DNA of 64,000 nt, from positions 4,385,501 to 4,449,500 of the forward strand of contig CANTUQ010000020.1 in NCBI GenBank assembly GCA_947683425.1, read 5' to 3'. Position 1 is the first letter of the stretch; each line of letters opens with the position of its first letter. Of this stretch, positions 22,855-34,632 are shown piece after piece. A program made the translations under genes and the position numbers. This DNA is from Excoecaria cochinchinensis (Eukaryota; Streptophyta; Magnoliopsida; Malpighiales; Euphorbiaceae). Under the pieces are notes generated by a model. The model made no database searches. It was not told where the DNA came from and was given only the letters and a program-made list of their open reading frames with translations.

Positions 22855-24980
22855 CCTGCCCATACGTAGGCGGACCCATCCGCATCGGAGTGAGAAGCCG
22901 TATGAGCAGGGCGTGTCACCATATAGATCGACGTAAAACATACATCCATCCACGATACACATGTATAAATACAGCGAAAATTAAAACTTTTGGAGAAACA
23001 TCATCATGATCATGCATTAATTTAATAACATTCATTACAATAATGTTTTGATCAGATGCCAAAACAAAATAATTACATATCCAAAATATACAAGTGGAAG
23101 TTTACAAAATTACTGATACAATGAGAGTTCTATTACAAAAGAATTATCAACAGACTATAAAAATAAGCCCTAACACTAATCCCTCTGTGTTGGCCTGACT
23201 GGCGGCGACTCTCCCAAACCAAAAATGCCTTCCACACCTACACGGATAAAGCACCATGCTAAGCGATAATGCTTAGTGGGGAAACACACAACAAAGGAGT
23301 GGACGGCCATTCACCATGGTCGCCAAGGCAAAACACATACACTATGACATATGCGGATAATCGTATCACATACATATAATATACTTTAGTCACATTTATA
23401 AATATAACATGCATTCGGAAGCTCATATACACATCCATTTACATATAATATGATGGCTCATACTTGTCATCATACTCATTCGAATATCCCATTCAGTAAT
23501 AAAAACCCAAAGGGAAAAGATGCGAAGTTCATTCTAGAAGAGAAAGGCAGAATCGAAAAATCAAGGCAGAATTGGGGTCACTGTCGCGCTCGCGACAGTG
23601 AGGGGCCATGGAAGCTATCGCGACCTCGCCCAGGCACGCATGCTTGCGACAGGCAAATGCCCACAGTTTGGCAGCTGAGCGCTCTATCGCACTCGCGATA
23701 AACATTGCGATCGAGACAGTGAGCTCTGCTGCACAGCTCGGCGAAACTGCCCTCTCGGCAGCCAAGTTCACTCGGCAGCTGAGATCCCTGTCGCGATCAC
23801 GATAGTGAGTTCTGCTGCGGTCGGCTTGGCTGCTCGCATCCGATCGATCACGCACACGAGCTGGCTTCTCGGGCTCTATCACGACATTGCGACAGTGTCG
23901 CGATCACGATAGTGTCGAGATGTCCAGTTCTTACGCGAAAATCTGCATAATTTCTCCAAAAACCACAACACCCAAACCTCCAATCTCAACTACTAAACAA
24001 ACCAAACAACAACTTACCTCAAGCCAAACCTTCCAAGCATCATTAACAGCATAAAATGCACATTTAAACCAAGAATCCAATTAAATCATATCAATAACAA
24101 CATCAGTTATCTAATTCAAATCTCAGTACTATTCATTCATCATCTCAATCAAATGCGCAATTGGGTTCAATAATTCACATTCAAGGCTTCATGCATCATC
24201 TAAATCAAAACCCATAACATATAGACCATTATAAACATCAAGAAACATCAGATTTCCAGAAATTCAACCAAATATGCAAACCCACAAAATGCATTAAGCA
24301 CAAAAACTCCCAAACCTGAACTCCTAAGCTCCAATCACTTGGTGCCACTTCCTCCTGCCTTCTCCTTGCCTTTAGGATCATGAGGAGGCTCAACTAACAA
24401 CCAAACGCACAAATCACACAAATAACAAACCCTAGATCAAACTCAAAACAAGAAATGGGAAGAGATGAAGAAGAAGAAGATGAAGGAGATAAAGAAAATG
24501 CAGTAAACTTACCAAATGAGAGTTGAGGAGTGATTAATTTCCACCATAAACACTTAATCCAAGCTTAAGGCACAAAATGGGAAGAGAAGAGGAAGAAGAG
24601 AGGTAGAGAGAAGAGAGAAATGGGAATAGCTAGAAGATTTCTGCTTTCCCTTTTCTCTTTCTTCTTCTAATCACTCCCTTCATCTAACCCAAGCCATATG
24701 TCACTTCCCTAAAGGTAGAATTTAGCCACTCACACCCTAGAAGCATACACCACAATGCACACAAGGCCTATCTCACCTATTCACACCCTAAAAAGAAGTG
24801 AGCAACACACACTAATGCAACTCCACACATGCACACCCTAATATCATATATGTACTGACACAATAACAAAACCCTCAAAACATGCATTTTGCCAAAAATA
24901 CCCTCATGACAAGACAAAACACACTCAATGCACATGCACAAACATGGGTCAAACTTCTAGGGGGCAAATGGGGTGTGACA
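22855..24980 (-). repeat. Element E 3' LTR
   Basis: Read on the minus strand it starts 'tgtcacacccc' and ends 'gggtgttaca' (2126 bp). Homologous to S2 over most of its length but about 440 bp shorter, and the array region differs: here TCGCGA-class palindromes (23581-23925) replace the TCACGGT class. Donor-like TTTG|GTAAGTTT at 24512, double hairpin 23237-23282 with AG at 23239-23238. Confidence 0.85.
23581..23925 (-). repeat. Palindrome array, TCGCGA class (E LTR)
   Basis: ctgtcgcgctcgcgacag at 23581-23598, then degenerate units near 23615-23650, 23683-23720, 23786-23808 and 23874-23922 (for example ctgtcgcgatcacgatag). Spacing is less regular than in S2. The adjoining text 'ggcagaattgggg' matches 'tgcagaattggg' beside the F arrays. 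Confidence 0.8.
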
Positions 24981-24993
24981 ACTCTCCCCTACT
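24981..24993 (-). other. Polypurine tract of element E
   Basis: On the minus strand agtaggggagagt runs into the LTR start tgtcacacc. Confidence 0.8.
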
Positions 24994-25022
24994 AATAAGA
25001 ATTTCATCCTCGAAATTCTCAC

Positions 25023-25984
25023 CTACGCCCTCATAGTCGCCTCTGGTTCCCAAGTCGCTTCTTCTACCCCATGATGATTCCATAACACTTTGACCAAAGG
25101 GACTTGCTTATTCCTCAACTGTCTTACCTCCCAAGCTAAAATAGCCTTTGGTTCTTCATCATACGAATAATCTGACTGCACTTGCACATCTTGAATGGAT
25201 AACACATGCGACGGATCCGATCTATACCGATGAAGCATAGAAACATGAAATACATCGTGCAACTTGGCTAACTCCATCGGTAAAGCCAACTTATAGGCTA
25301 CCGGACCAACCTTAGCTAACACCTCATACGGTCCAATAAATCGAGGACTAAGCTTACCTTTCTTGCAAAATCGAAGCACTTTCCTCCAAGGTAAAACCTT
25401 AAGGAAAACCTTATCCCTGACCTCAAACTGAACATCTTTCCTCTTAAGGTTAGCATAGGACTTCTGCTGATCTTTAGTTGCCTTTAGATTTTGCTACACA
25501 ACTCTAATCTTTTCCTCTGTATCCCTGACCAACTCTTGCCCAAAAACTGAATGCTCGAATAACTCTATCCAATATACCAGAGTCCTACACTGTCGACCAT
25601 ATAAAGCCTCATATGGTGACATACTGATGCTCGTCTGATAACTGTTGTTGTAGGCAAACTCCATAAGCTGCACATATCTGTCCCAACTACCCGAAAAATC
25701 CAATGCACAAGCCCGTAACATATCCTCCAAGATCTGAATAACCCTCTCTTACTGCCCATCTGTCTGAGGATAAAATGCCGTACTGAAATTCAACTTGGTA
25801 CCTAAACCTCTTTGCAATTCCTTCAAAAACTTAGATGTGAACCTCGGATCTCGATCTGACACTATAGATCTAACCACTTCATCGGCATAGATACTAGCCA
25901 ACTTATCCATCGGATAATCCACTCTAATCGGTAGAAAATAAGCTGACTTCGTAAGCCGATCCACTATCACCCAAACCGAGTCAT
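25023..25984 (-). pseudogene. Integrase C-terminal part and chromodomain (element E)
   Basis: Reading down the minus strand: end of the integrase catalytic core (WVIVDRLTKSAYFLPIRVDY, DRDPRFTSKFLKELQ, FSTAFYPQTDGQ, then the Glu region and MEFAYNNSYQTSI), the GPY/F motif FIGPYEVLAKVGPVAYKLAL, and a chromodomain ending RNKQVPLVKVLWNHHGVEEATWE. Chromodomains of this group direct insertion to heterochromatin. A stop near 25492 and others interrupt it. Element F is inserted at 25985, in the integrase core. Confidence 0.85.
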
Positions 25985-27224
25985 TGTAACAACCCAAATA
26001 GGACCTGGTCGGAATTTGTGTGGTAAGTCGGTTAATTGAGGGTATTTTCATAATTTATGTAAGAGGAAATTAGGATAATAAGGATTTATGTGTTATAAGA
26101 ATTAATTATTTAAGAGAAGAGGAAATAATAGTGTGTGCTTATAGTTTATGGTTATAGGGTGTAAATGGACTTAGGGCTTTTATTGTGTGGTTTGTGGTGC
26201 ATGGTGCCTAGGATGAGAAGGGTTTTCAAGAAATAATATGTTGTGAGTGAGTTTTGGTGCATTGAAGATATTTGTGTAAGAAAGGCTTGTGTGTGTTTAG
26301 TGTATGGTGCCAAGAGTGGTTTTGTTAAGATGGATTGATTGATTCTCTAGGATTGTGACATGTGGCTTGGAGGTTGGTGAGCAATTAATGAAAAGTAAGA
26401 GAGACAAGGGAAGGGCAGAAATTGCCTAGCTTCCCGTGGAAGCTATCTCAATTTCTCTCTTTTCTTTTTCATTTCCCGTCCTCCCCTCTCTCTTGCTTCC
26501 ATTTTTCTGCTCTCATCTCTCTCCTCTTGTGTTTTCTTGAGTTTTGAGTGGGATTTTTGAAGGTTTGAGCTGGAAGTGTTAGAGGTAAGTGTTTGAGTTC
26601 GGATTGGGGTTCCTTTATTTAATTAGTGTTCTTTAGATCCTGGTTTTGTTGTGGTTTGGGTCTGATTTGAGTGTTTGTGGCTGGGTTTTGTGCAAGTTTC
26701 GGAAGAGAGAAGGAAGAGCAAGGGCAAGGATAAAGTGGTTTCGTGAGGGGCTCGGTTTGAAGCTTCGTTTTCTAGGTATGGGAGCTGTGTTCTTGAGTGT
26801 TGATTTGGAAATGGGTTTAAATACATGCAAGTGATTGGGAGCTATGTTGTGGATTTTTTGTTTTTCCCCTAATTTCCTCGTTGGATCAACTTTATTTTGA
26901 GATTGTATGTCATTTGTAATCTTTAGTGATTTATGGATGCATGTTTAAATCAAGTAGTGATATATAGTGAAGTGTAAGTGATATAGTGAAGATGTTATGT
27001 GTTTTTGAAATTTGAACATGCCACGTTAGTGTATTTGAGTTTGGTTGTGAGTGATTTCAGGTTGAATTTATATTTGATTATTGTGTAAATGTGTTTATGT
27101 GGCTTGAGACTGATACGGTAATGTGCTGGAGGCGAGAGGTAAGTGCTTGAGCATGTTGTGTGCATGTATGAAGAATTGTGTGTGATTAGTGAAGGAAAAG
27201 TGCAGAATTGGGTGAATCTGGGTT

Positions 27225-27544
27225 CTATCGCGATCGCGACAAGTGCCACGATCGCGACAGAAGGTGGACTTGGCCTTTTGTTCTTGAAGAGCCCTCTGTC
27301 GCGATTTCGACGTTTGCCGCGAGCGCGACAGAGAGCTCGGTAGCGTAACCCTCCGCGCGTGCGTGCTACCGAGCGTGTGCGCGAGGAGGAAGGAATTGGT
27401 CTCTGTCGCGAGCACGACAGAGCTCGGCTTCGAGAATTTCTGCCGCGAGTGCTTTGTCGCGAGCAGGCCTCTTGGCGCGACCTCGTGAGGAAGTACCCCG
27501 TGCTCTGTCGCGACCGCAACACTTTTCGCGATCGCGACAGAGGC
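27225..27544 (+). repeat. Palindrome array, TCGCGA class (F 5' LTR)
   Basis: About four units of 36-40 bp (27225, 27297, about 27403, about 27509), each with outer arms ctgtcgcg / cgcgacag and a centre like gacrcttgycgc. The first two are 72 bp apart; later gaps are longer. Arginine/aspartate-rich ORFs across this block on both strands are translations of the repeat. Confidence 0.88.
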
Positions 27545-28153
27545 CCTTCCTGGTTACGTTGTTTTTTGAATGTGTTTCTTTTGTTCCACTTTGCACGGTT
27601 TCTCACTATTGCATGAGTTGAGTTGTGTTTATGACTTGTGATAGCTATATAATAGTGTCTTAGTTATGATTTTATTCATGAATTGAACCTTGTTGTTGAT
27701 TGTGTAATGTTGTATGAGTCAATGTGTTGTCGAGCCTGAAGTGTCAAGGTATAGGATAATTAAGCATGCTTAAGAAGGGTTAGTGTACAGCTGTTCAGTC
27801 CGCCCCGTTTGGGCGAAGCGGTCGACCTCCGAGATGGTCATCTTCCGTGTAGTGATAAAATGTTTTGAGACTCCGGTCTCCCGCGCTACCTTCGGGTATT
27901 AAAGTGTTTTTGAGGCTTCGGTCTCCCGTGCCGTGTTCCCGTATCCTCCACCATTGATTTCAAGCTATTGTGTGAACTCTCTGGTATTGATATAGTGAAG
28001 TGTTCTGACCATAGTGTGACTCTGAATAGTGTAATGGTTTAGTGCATTGTATTATTTATCCTGAATATATTTATATCTTTGTACTCTGATTCATATTGAA
28101 TTATGTATGTTAGTGCATGTTTATTATATAGTGTTATGTTGTGCTTGTTTCTC

Positions 28154-28199
28154 CCCACTAAGCGTTATCGCTTAGCACGGGCTTTTATCCCGTACAGGT
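28154..28199 (+). promoter_or_regulatory. Double hairpin with acceptor-like AG (F 5' LTR)
   Basis: Stem 1 is ctaagcg-ttat-cgcttag. Stem 2 has arms gcacggg / cccgtac with loop cttttat (one mismatch here, perfect in the 3' LTR at 32167-32187). ACAG|GTAG follows, AG at 28196-28197. Confidence 0.7.
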
Positions 28200-28544
28200 A
28201 GCGTGAAGGATTTTTTTTTTTGGAGTTGCTCGTGTCGTGCATCTGCAGGCTGGCCACATAGGAGTCGAGTTATTTATTTTGTCTCCTCCTGTAATTCTTT
28301 TTGTATATGTATTATTTTTGTAAAGGATTTTAAGTTGTAATCTGTTGGAATAATGTATATAGCTTTGTATTTTGTTTTTATAGTAATGAAGTATATTTTC
28401 TGGGATTTTTACTATTGGTTGTTAAATGCTTCCGCTTAGCGCATGTATGCTTCCCCTGTATATTTTGTCGCGTTGTGAGTGAGCATCGGGTAGCACGCCC
28501 GCCGGCGCCCTTCCAACGGGGGCGGCGGTGGGGGTGTTACAGGT

Positions 28545-28558
28545 TGCGGTATCAGAGC
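28545..28558 (+). other. Primer binding site of element F (initiator Met tRNA)
   Basis: 'tgcggtatcagagc' three bases after the LTR. GGTATCAGAGC is complementary to the 3' end of plant initiator Met tRNA. Confidence 0.85.
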
Positions 28559-28671
28559 ACCGGTTTAGGCGGTTCTGGTTGTCTTTGTTTATTGTATGTC
28601 GAGTCTTTGCATGCGAGTTGGTTTTGTGTCGTGGCCTAATGCAGATGTGTCTTGCCTTGTGTAGTGTCTAG

Positions 28672-29862
28672 ATGGAGTCTGATCCAAGTGAGCATGTGGG
28701 TGAGACGGTTGGTAGTGCAAGTGTAGTGAGAGGTGAGCAACCTGCTCCGCAGCGTCAGCAAGAAGAGATTCCTGGTGTGGGTTTTGGTCAAGAGAATCCA
28801 GTCTTATTGCAAGGTTTGCTTCAGTTGGTAGAGAGGCTAATTGCTCCTAAGGCTCCGACTGAGTTATTAAGAAAGAGAGGAGCCGAGGATTTTCATAGGA
28901 CTGCTTTGGACCAATCTGATGTGGCCGAGTTTTGGCTTAAAAGGGTAGGTCGGATTTTGCAAGAGATTAGATGTCCTGCAGAACAGAGGGTGCTTTGTGC
29001 AGTGTCGTTGCTTCAAGGGTCAGCGTACGATTGGTGGGAATTGGTGATGCGAAATCCGCAGCGACCAGTCGAGTTGACTTGGGATTTCTTCAAGCAAGAA
29101 TTTGAGCAGAAGTATGTGACGAAGGCGTATCAGGAAGCTAAGTGGAGAGAGTTCATCAGTCTGAAGCAGCGAGGTATGACCGTGAGTGAGTATGATAAGG
29201 AATTCAGCCGGTTGAGTAAGTATGTGCCTGAGGCTTTGTTGACGAATGAGTTTAGAAGTAGGCATTTCCTTGAGGGACTGCGTGAGGTGTTCAGAGGCCC
29301 TTTATCAGCATTGTCAGTCTTGCAACCAGTGGGGTATTATCAGCTTGTGGCAGCGGCGATGAAGTTAGAGGAATCAGAGGTGATCAAGTAGAGGATCGAG
29401 AGCAAGAGGAAAGCACTGGGTGATTGGGTAGGAAGTGGCAAGAAGTCGAGAGGAATTCCGAGTGGCCAAGGTGGAAAGAGTTCGGTTCCGGTACGTTCGG
29501 AAGTCGGGAGTGTAGCGCCACCCTCTAGTAAGGGAAGTGTTATCCCGGAGTGTGAGCATTGTTATAAGCGCCACTGGGGCGAGTGCAGAAGGATCTCTGG
29601 AGTGTGCTTCAGATGTGGAAGTCAAGAGCACATGGTGGCAAATTGTCCAGATAGAAGAGAGCTTTAGGATAGACCTGAGAGTAGAGCCAGTGGTCAGAGA
29701 GCGAGAGGGAATCAGAGTGGAAGGGGCAGTGGACGTCCTTCGCAAGAGCCGTCAGAGACAGTGCAGAAGTCGCCAACCAAAGAAGTGCCCGCACATCCAA
29801 GAGTTTATGCGGTGCAAGTTGGGGATATAGCAGATCGAGCTGGACCTTCTGGTAAGTTATGT
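28672..29862 (+). CDS. Chromovirus gag of element F (two premature stops)
   Basis: From ATG 28672 an open frame of 239 codons covers the N-terminal region and the retrotrans_gag core (DVAEFWLKRVGRILQEI, GSAYDWWELV, YDKEFSRLSKYVPEALL). A TAG at 29389, where CAG is likely, breaks it. The same frame then continues with a basic region and two zinc-knuckle-like motifs, ending in CFRCGSQEHMVANC, a perfect CX2CX4HX4C that binds nucleic acid. A second stop follows (about 29666) before the natural end near 29862. It is the best preserved gag here. The ATG is the one shared by B and C (MESDPSE). Confidence 0.85.
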
Positions 29863-29961
29863 TATTAGCTTTCGGTTAAGATTCGGTTTGAGTTTTGGGT
29901 TATTGGATATAAGTGATTAGCGGGGAAATTTCAAGGACGAAATTTCTTAAGGGGGAGTGAT
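29863..29961 (+). other. Short 3' region and polypurine tract of element F
   Basis: Only about 100 bp separate the gag stop from the 3' LTR. The polypurine tract aagggggagtgat (29949-29961) follows 'caaggacgaaatttctt', text that in full-length elements of this group lies after integrase. So the missing pol lies between a point near 29852 and 29930. Confidence 0.8.
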
Positions 29962-32531
29962 TGTAATAACCCAAATAGGGTCTGGTCGGAATTTGCGTGG
30001 TAAGTCGGTTAATTGAGGGTATTTTCGTAATTTGTGTATGAGGAAATTAGGATAATAAGGATTTATGTGTTATAAGAATTAATTATTTAAGAGAAGAGAA
30101 AATAATAGTGTGTGCTTATAGTGTATGGTTGTAGGGTGTAAATGGACTTAGGGCTTTTATTGTGTGGTTTGTGGTGCATGGTGCCTAGGATGAGAAGGGT
30201 TTTCAAGAAATAATATGGTGTGAGTGAGTTTTGGTGCATTGAAGATATTTGTGTAAGAAAGGCTTGTGTGTGTTTAGTGTATGGTGCCAAGAGTGGTTTT
30301 GTTAAGATGGATTGATTGATTCTCTAGGATTGTGACATGTGGCTTGGAGGTTGGTGAGCAATTAATGAAAAGTAAGACAGAGAAGGGAAGGGCAGAAATT
30401 TCCTAGCTTCCCGTGGAAGCTATCTCAATTTCTCTCTTTTCTTTTTCATTTCCCGTCCTCCCCTCTCTCTTGCTTCCATTTTTCTGCTCTCATCTCTCTC
30501 CTCTTGTGTTTTCTTGAGTTTTGAGTGGGATCTTTGAAGGTTTGAGCTGGAAGTGTTAGAGGTAAGTGTTCGAGTTCGGATTGGGGTTCCTTTATTTAAT
30601 TAGTGTTCTTTGGATCCTGGTTTTGTTGTGGTTTGGGTCTGATTTGAGTGTTTGTGGCTGGGTTTTGTGCAAGTTTCGGAAGAGAGAAGGAAGAGCAAGG
30701 GCAAGGATAAAGTGGTTTCGTGAGGGGCTCGGTTTGAAGCTTCGCTTTCCAGGTATGGGAGCTGTGTTCTTGAGTGTTGATTTGGAAATGGGTTCAAATG
30801 CATGCAAGTGATTGGGAGCTATGTTGTGGATTTTGTGTTTTTCACCTAATTTCCTCCTTGGATCAACTCTATTTTGAGATTGTATGTCATTTGTAATCTT
30901 TAGTGATTTATGGATGCATGTTTAAATCAAGTAGTGATTTATAGTGAAGTGTAAGTGATATAGTGAAGATGTTATGTGTTTTCGGAATTTGAACATGCCA
31001 CGTTAGTGTATTTGAGTTTGGTTGTGAGTGATTTCATGTTGAATTTATATTTGATTATTGTGTAAATGTGTTTATGTTGCTTGAGACTGATGCGGTGATG
31101 TGCTGGAGGCGAGAGGTAAGTGCTTGAGCATGTTGTGTGCATGTATGAAGAATTGTGTGTGATTAGTGAAGGAAAAGTGCAGAATTGGGCGAATCTGGGT
31201 TCTGTCGCGATCGCGACAAGTGCCGTGATCGCGATAGAAGGCGGACTTGGCCCCTTGTTCTTGAAGAGCCCTCTGTCACGATCGCGACGTTTGCCGCGAG
31301 CGTGACAGAGAGCTCGGTAGTAGAACCCTCCGCGCGTGCGTGCTGCCGAGCATGCGCGGGAGGAGGAAGGAATTGTCTCTGTCGCAATCGCAACGCTTGT
31401 CGTGAGCGCGACAGAGCTCGGCTCCGAGAATTTCTGCCACGAGTGCTTCATCGCGAGCAGGCCTCTTGGCGCGACCTCGCTAGGAAGTACCACGTGCTCT
31501 GTCGCGACCGCGACACTTGTTGCGATCGCGACAGAGGCCCTTCCTGGTTACCTTGTTTTCTGAATGTGTTTCTTTTGTTCCACTTTGCACGGTTTCTCAC
31601 TATTGCATGAGTTGAGTTGTGTTTATGACTTGTGATAGCTATGTAATAGTGTCTTAGTTATGATTTTATTCATGAATTGAACCTTGTTGTTGATTGTGTA
31701 ATGTTGTATGAGTCAATGTGTTGTCGAGCCTGAAGTGTCAAGGTATAGGACAATTAAGCATGCTTAAGAAGGGTTAGTGTACAGCTGTTTAGTCCGCCCC
31801 GTTTGGGCAAAGCAGTCGACCTCCGAGATGGTCATCTTCCGTGTAGTGATAAAATGTTTTGAGACTCCGGTCTCCCGCGCTACCTTCGGGTATTAAAGTG
31901 TTTTTGAGGCTTCGGTCTCCCGTGCCGTTCCCGTATCCTCCACCATTGATTTCAGGCTATTGTGTGAACTGTCTGTTATTGATATAGTTAAGTGTTCTGA
32001 TCATAGTGTGACTCTGAATAGTGTAATGGTTTAGTGCATTGTATTATTTATCCTGAATATATTTATATCTCTGTATTCTGATTCATATTGAATTAGGTAT
32101 GTTAGTGCATGTTTATTATATAGAGTTCTATTGTGCTTATTTCTCCCCACTAAGCGTTATCGCTTAGCACGGGCTTTTATCCCGTGCAGGTAGCGTGAAG
32201 GATTTTTTTTTGGAGTTGCTCGTGTCGTGCATCTGCAGGCTGGCCACATAGGAGTCGAGTTATTTGTTTTGTCTCCTCCTGTAATTGTTTTTGTATATGT
32301 ATTATTTTTGTAAAGGATTTTAAGTTGTAATCTATTGGAATATTGTATATAGCTTTGTATTTTGTTTTTATAGTAATGAAGTATATTTTCTAGGATTTTT
32401 ATTATTGGTTGTTGAATGCTTCCGCTTAGTGCATGTATGCTTCCGCTGTATATTTTGTCGCGTCGTGATTGAGCGTCGGGTAGCACGCCCGCCGGTGCCC
32501 TTCCAATAGGGGCGGCGGTGGGGGTGTTACA
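29962..32531 (+). repeat. Element F 3' LTR
   Basis: 2570 bp, starts 'tgtaataacc', ends 'gtgttaca'. Collinear with the 5' LTR. Donor-like site 30562, array 31202-31536, ttaagcatgcttaa 31754, double hairpin with AG at 32188-32189. Confidence 0.9.
31202..31536 (+). repeat. Palindrome array, TCGCGA class, 4 units (F 3' LTR)
   Basis: Units start near 31202, 31273, 31378 and 31499. The last has arms ctgtcgcgaccgcgac and gttgcgatcgcgacag. It is better paired than the 5' LTR copy, where several CpG sites have become TpG or CpA. Confidence 0.88.
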
Positions 32532-32536
32532 GTCAT

Positions 32537-33343
32537 GCTTCCTCTGAGTCAATGACAAACCAGACACAAAATCAATGGCAATATCGTCCCATTTCCATTC
32601 TGGAATGGATAAAGGTGTGAGCAATCCTGATGGAACTTGATGCTCAGCCTTTACCTGCTGACAAGTTAAGCACTTTGCCACATAATCCGCAATATCTCTT
32701 TTCATACCAAACCACCAATAGAACTGCTTCATGTCCCGATACATTTTGTCACTACCGGGATGCATGATGAAAGCCGTAGTGTGTGCCTCCTTCAAAAGCT
32801 GTTTCCTTAACTCATCGCTCTCGGGCGCACACAAGTGATTTCTATACATCAGCACCCCGTCCTGATCTGAGAACTTTGACTGCTTACCAGATCGAACCTC
32901 TTGCACAACCCGCTGCAACCTCTCATCAACCATCTGAGCATCTACAATCGACTGTCTCAAAATAGACCTCACCCACAACTGGGCAACCAAAGCCCCATCC
33001 GAATCAAATCTCCACCTGAACCGCCTTAAGAACAAAGCTAAAACTGACTTTTAACTCAGAGTATCCGCCACCACATTGGCCTTACCAGGATGGTAATCCA
33101 CTATACAATCATAGTCCTTGAACAACTCTAGCCATCAGCGCTGTCTCATGTTCAATTCTTTCGATCCTTGAAGAAATACTTTATAGTCCGTGAGGAAATA
33201 CTTCAAGCTCTTATGATCCGTGAAGATCCTACACTTCTCCCCATATAAATAATGTTGCCTCACTACTGCCAACTTAAAATTGTGCATCGGATAGTTCCTC
33301 TCATGCGGCTTCAGCTGATGGGAAGCATAAGCCACAACCTTAC
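32537..33343 (-). pseudogene. RNase H and integrase zinc finger (element E)
   Basis: Minus strand, in coding order: RNase H end (KVVAYASHQLKPHERNYP, FTDHKSLKYF), a linker with TGA and TAA stops (near 33135 and 33052), then the integrase HHCC zinc finger (HPGSDKMYRDMKQFYWWFGM, CLTCQQVKAEHQ) and WKWDDIAIDFVSGL at the start of the catalytic core, which continues at 25984 across element F. Element D cuts it at 33344. Confidence 0.85.
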
Positions 33344-33477
33344 TGTGACGCACGCCGAACCCCGGGGCACCTCGAACCGCCCACCTTCAGGGCGATCGGG
33401 ATGAGTTTCATGAAACTTGCAAGGGAAATTGCAAGTGCGTCCATTTTGGGCAACAAGGAGATTTCTTGGAGTCACTA

Positions 33478-33759
33478 CCCAATAGAATATTGGGAAAGGT
33501 CGTCTAGCCTCAGTGAACCTAAGACAGCGCTGATATGTCCATTATAGGCAAGCCGGAGGTGTCTTGGGAGCTTCCATCCTAATGATAGGATGGTCCTCTA
33601 GCCTCACGCTTGGACAAACCAGAGGTGTCTTGGAGGCATCCACCCTAATAGACCATTAGGATGGCCCTCTCGCCTTGTGGCGCCTAGGACTGTGCAATTT
33701 TGAGCCTTTTACGGGACACAAGAGGTGTCTTGGAGGCCACATCCCAATAGAACATTGAG
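33478..33759 (-). repeat. Tandem hairpin units (D LTR)
   Basis: Stems at 33478 (cccaata/tattggg), 33576 (atccta/taggat), 33644 (cctaat/attagg) and 33743 (cccaat/attgag), spaced 98, 68 and 99 bp. Arms differ between units but mostly stay complementary. Equivalent to 3465-3840. Confidence 0.7.
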
Positions 33760-34519
33760 ATGGCCCTCTTGCCTCGTTGAGCCCAAAGACCAGAGAAGGT
33801 TCGGGACTTTTCATTTATTTATACCTTGGCTAATTTTATAATTGAGCTTTGAATTTAGCATTTCATCCCTTTACTCATTCAATTCGGTGCAGTTTAATTA
33901 AAGCGCAAGTTATTCATTCAAAGGAAGCGATAAATAAAAGTATAATTAAAGTAAAGTGCATGAAAATAAATTACAATAAAACTAGGGGCGGAATACAACC
34001 CCCATTGTAAATAAAATACAAAGCATGCATAAAACGGGATATATATTAAGAGTGAGGACATTGGTCCTCGCATGTATAATTATTACAAAATGGTTTTGAG
34101 GCATTGATTTTTATTTGTTAGAAAAAATAGGACATTGGTCCTCAATTTGTAAAGAAAATCCCAATTTAATTAATAAAAAAACATTTAATCATTTTTTATA
34201 TCAGTGGGAAAGTATAAAAAATGAACATTATTCACAACAGGAATATAATAAAGAAGATAAAGTTGAGAGAATGAACCCGAGAGAAGACCCTTAAGTCTTT
34301 GCAACAACTTTTACACCAAATGGCTCCAAATTCGCCCAACAAATCAAAATAATAACTCACAAAATAAAGAACACGTTAGTGTAAATTTAAAGAAAAAAAA
34401 TAAGTACAAAGTTAAATAATAAGGAGGAAAATGGAAGAAATTGAATAAGAAAACCATTTAAAATAAAAGAAGAGAAGAAAAGAGATTAAGAGGGAAAAGA
34501 GGCCTAGGGACAGCCCAAG

Positions 34520-34632
34520 ACGTATGACGACGAGCGTCCCTGGGAGCGACAGATGGGTGTAAGGGCGACCCGCAATGGCCCGTCGCTCGCTTGAGCGACG
34601 GCCATTGGCGGTCCTTATGGCCGTCGGTCGAC
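34520..34632 (-). repeat. GC-rich hairpin block (D LTR)
   Basis: A long hairpin with arms atggcc-c-gtcgctc and gagcgac-ggccat around loop gctt (34574-34608), plus partial units on either side. Confidence 0.65.

Larger units (their letters stand above)
25985..28541 (+). repeat. Element F 5' LTR
   Basis: Starts 'tgtaacaacc', ends 'gtgttaca', 2557 bp. Donor-like GAG|GTAAGTG at 26585 and another at about 27138, array 27225-27544, ttaagcatgcttaa at 27760, 'gagactccggtctcc' and 'ccttcgggta' text, double hairpin 28154-28199 with AG at 28196-28197. Confidence 0.9.
25985..32531 (+). mobile_element. Element F: gag-only chromovirus derivative (TR-GAG), complete
   Basis: 5' LTR 25985-28541, primer site, gag, polypurine tract, 3' LTR 29962-32531, flanked by GTCAT (25980-25984, 32532-32536). 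The internal part is 1420 bp and has no pol. The two LTRs are very similar by eye, with mostly C/T or G/A differences, so insertion is fairly recent. The host is the integrase of chromovirus E. It has everything needed in cis for copying but no enzymes. Confidence 0.92.
22855..33343 (-). mobile_element. Element E: Tekay/Del-type chromovirus, 3' part only
   Basis: Minus orientation: 3' LTR (22855-24980), polypurine tract, integrase with chromodomain (25023-25984), interrupted by element F (target duplication GTCAT), then integrase zinc finger and RNase H (32537-33343), cut at 33344 by TAT element D. RT, protease, gag and 5' LTR are beyond the window. The chromodomain at the integrase end identifies a chromovirus; its form fits the Tekay/Del group. 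Confidence 0.85.

Noticed and set aside
26995..27616. Arg/Asp-rich ORFs of 76-203 codons in the F LTRs (also 30972-31610)
   Set aside because: They only translate the TCGCGA palindromes on both strands and lie in LTRs.
32157..33035. Single 292-codon ORF as one protein
   Set aside because: It runs from element E integrase across the insertion junction at 32531 into the F LTR; the last third or more is LTR sequence.
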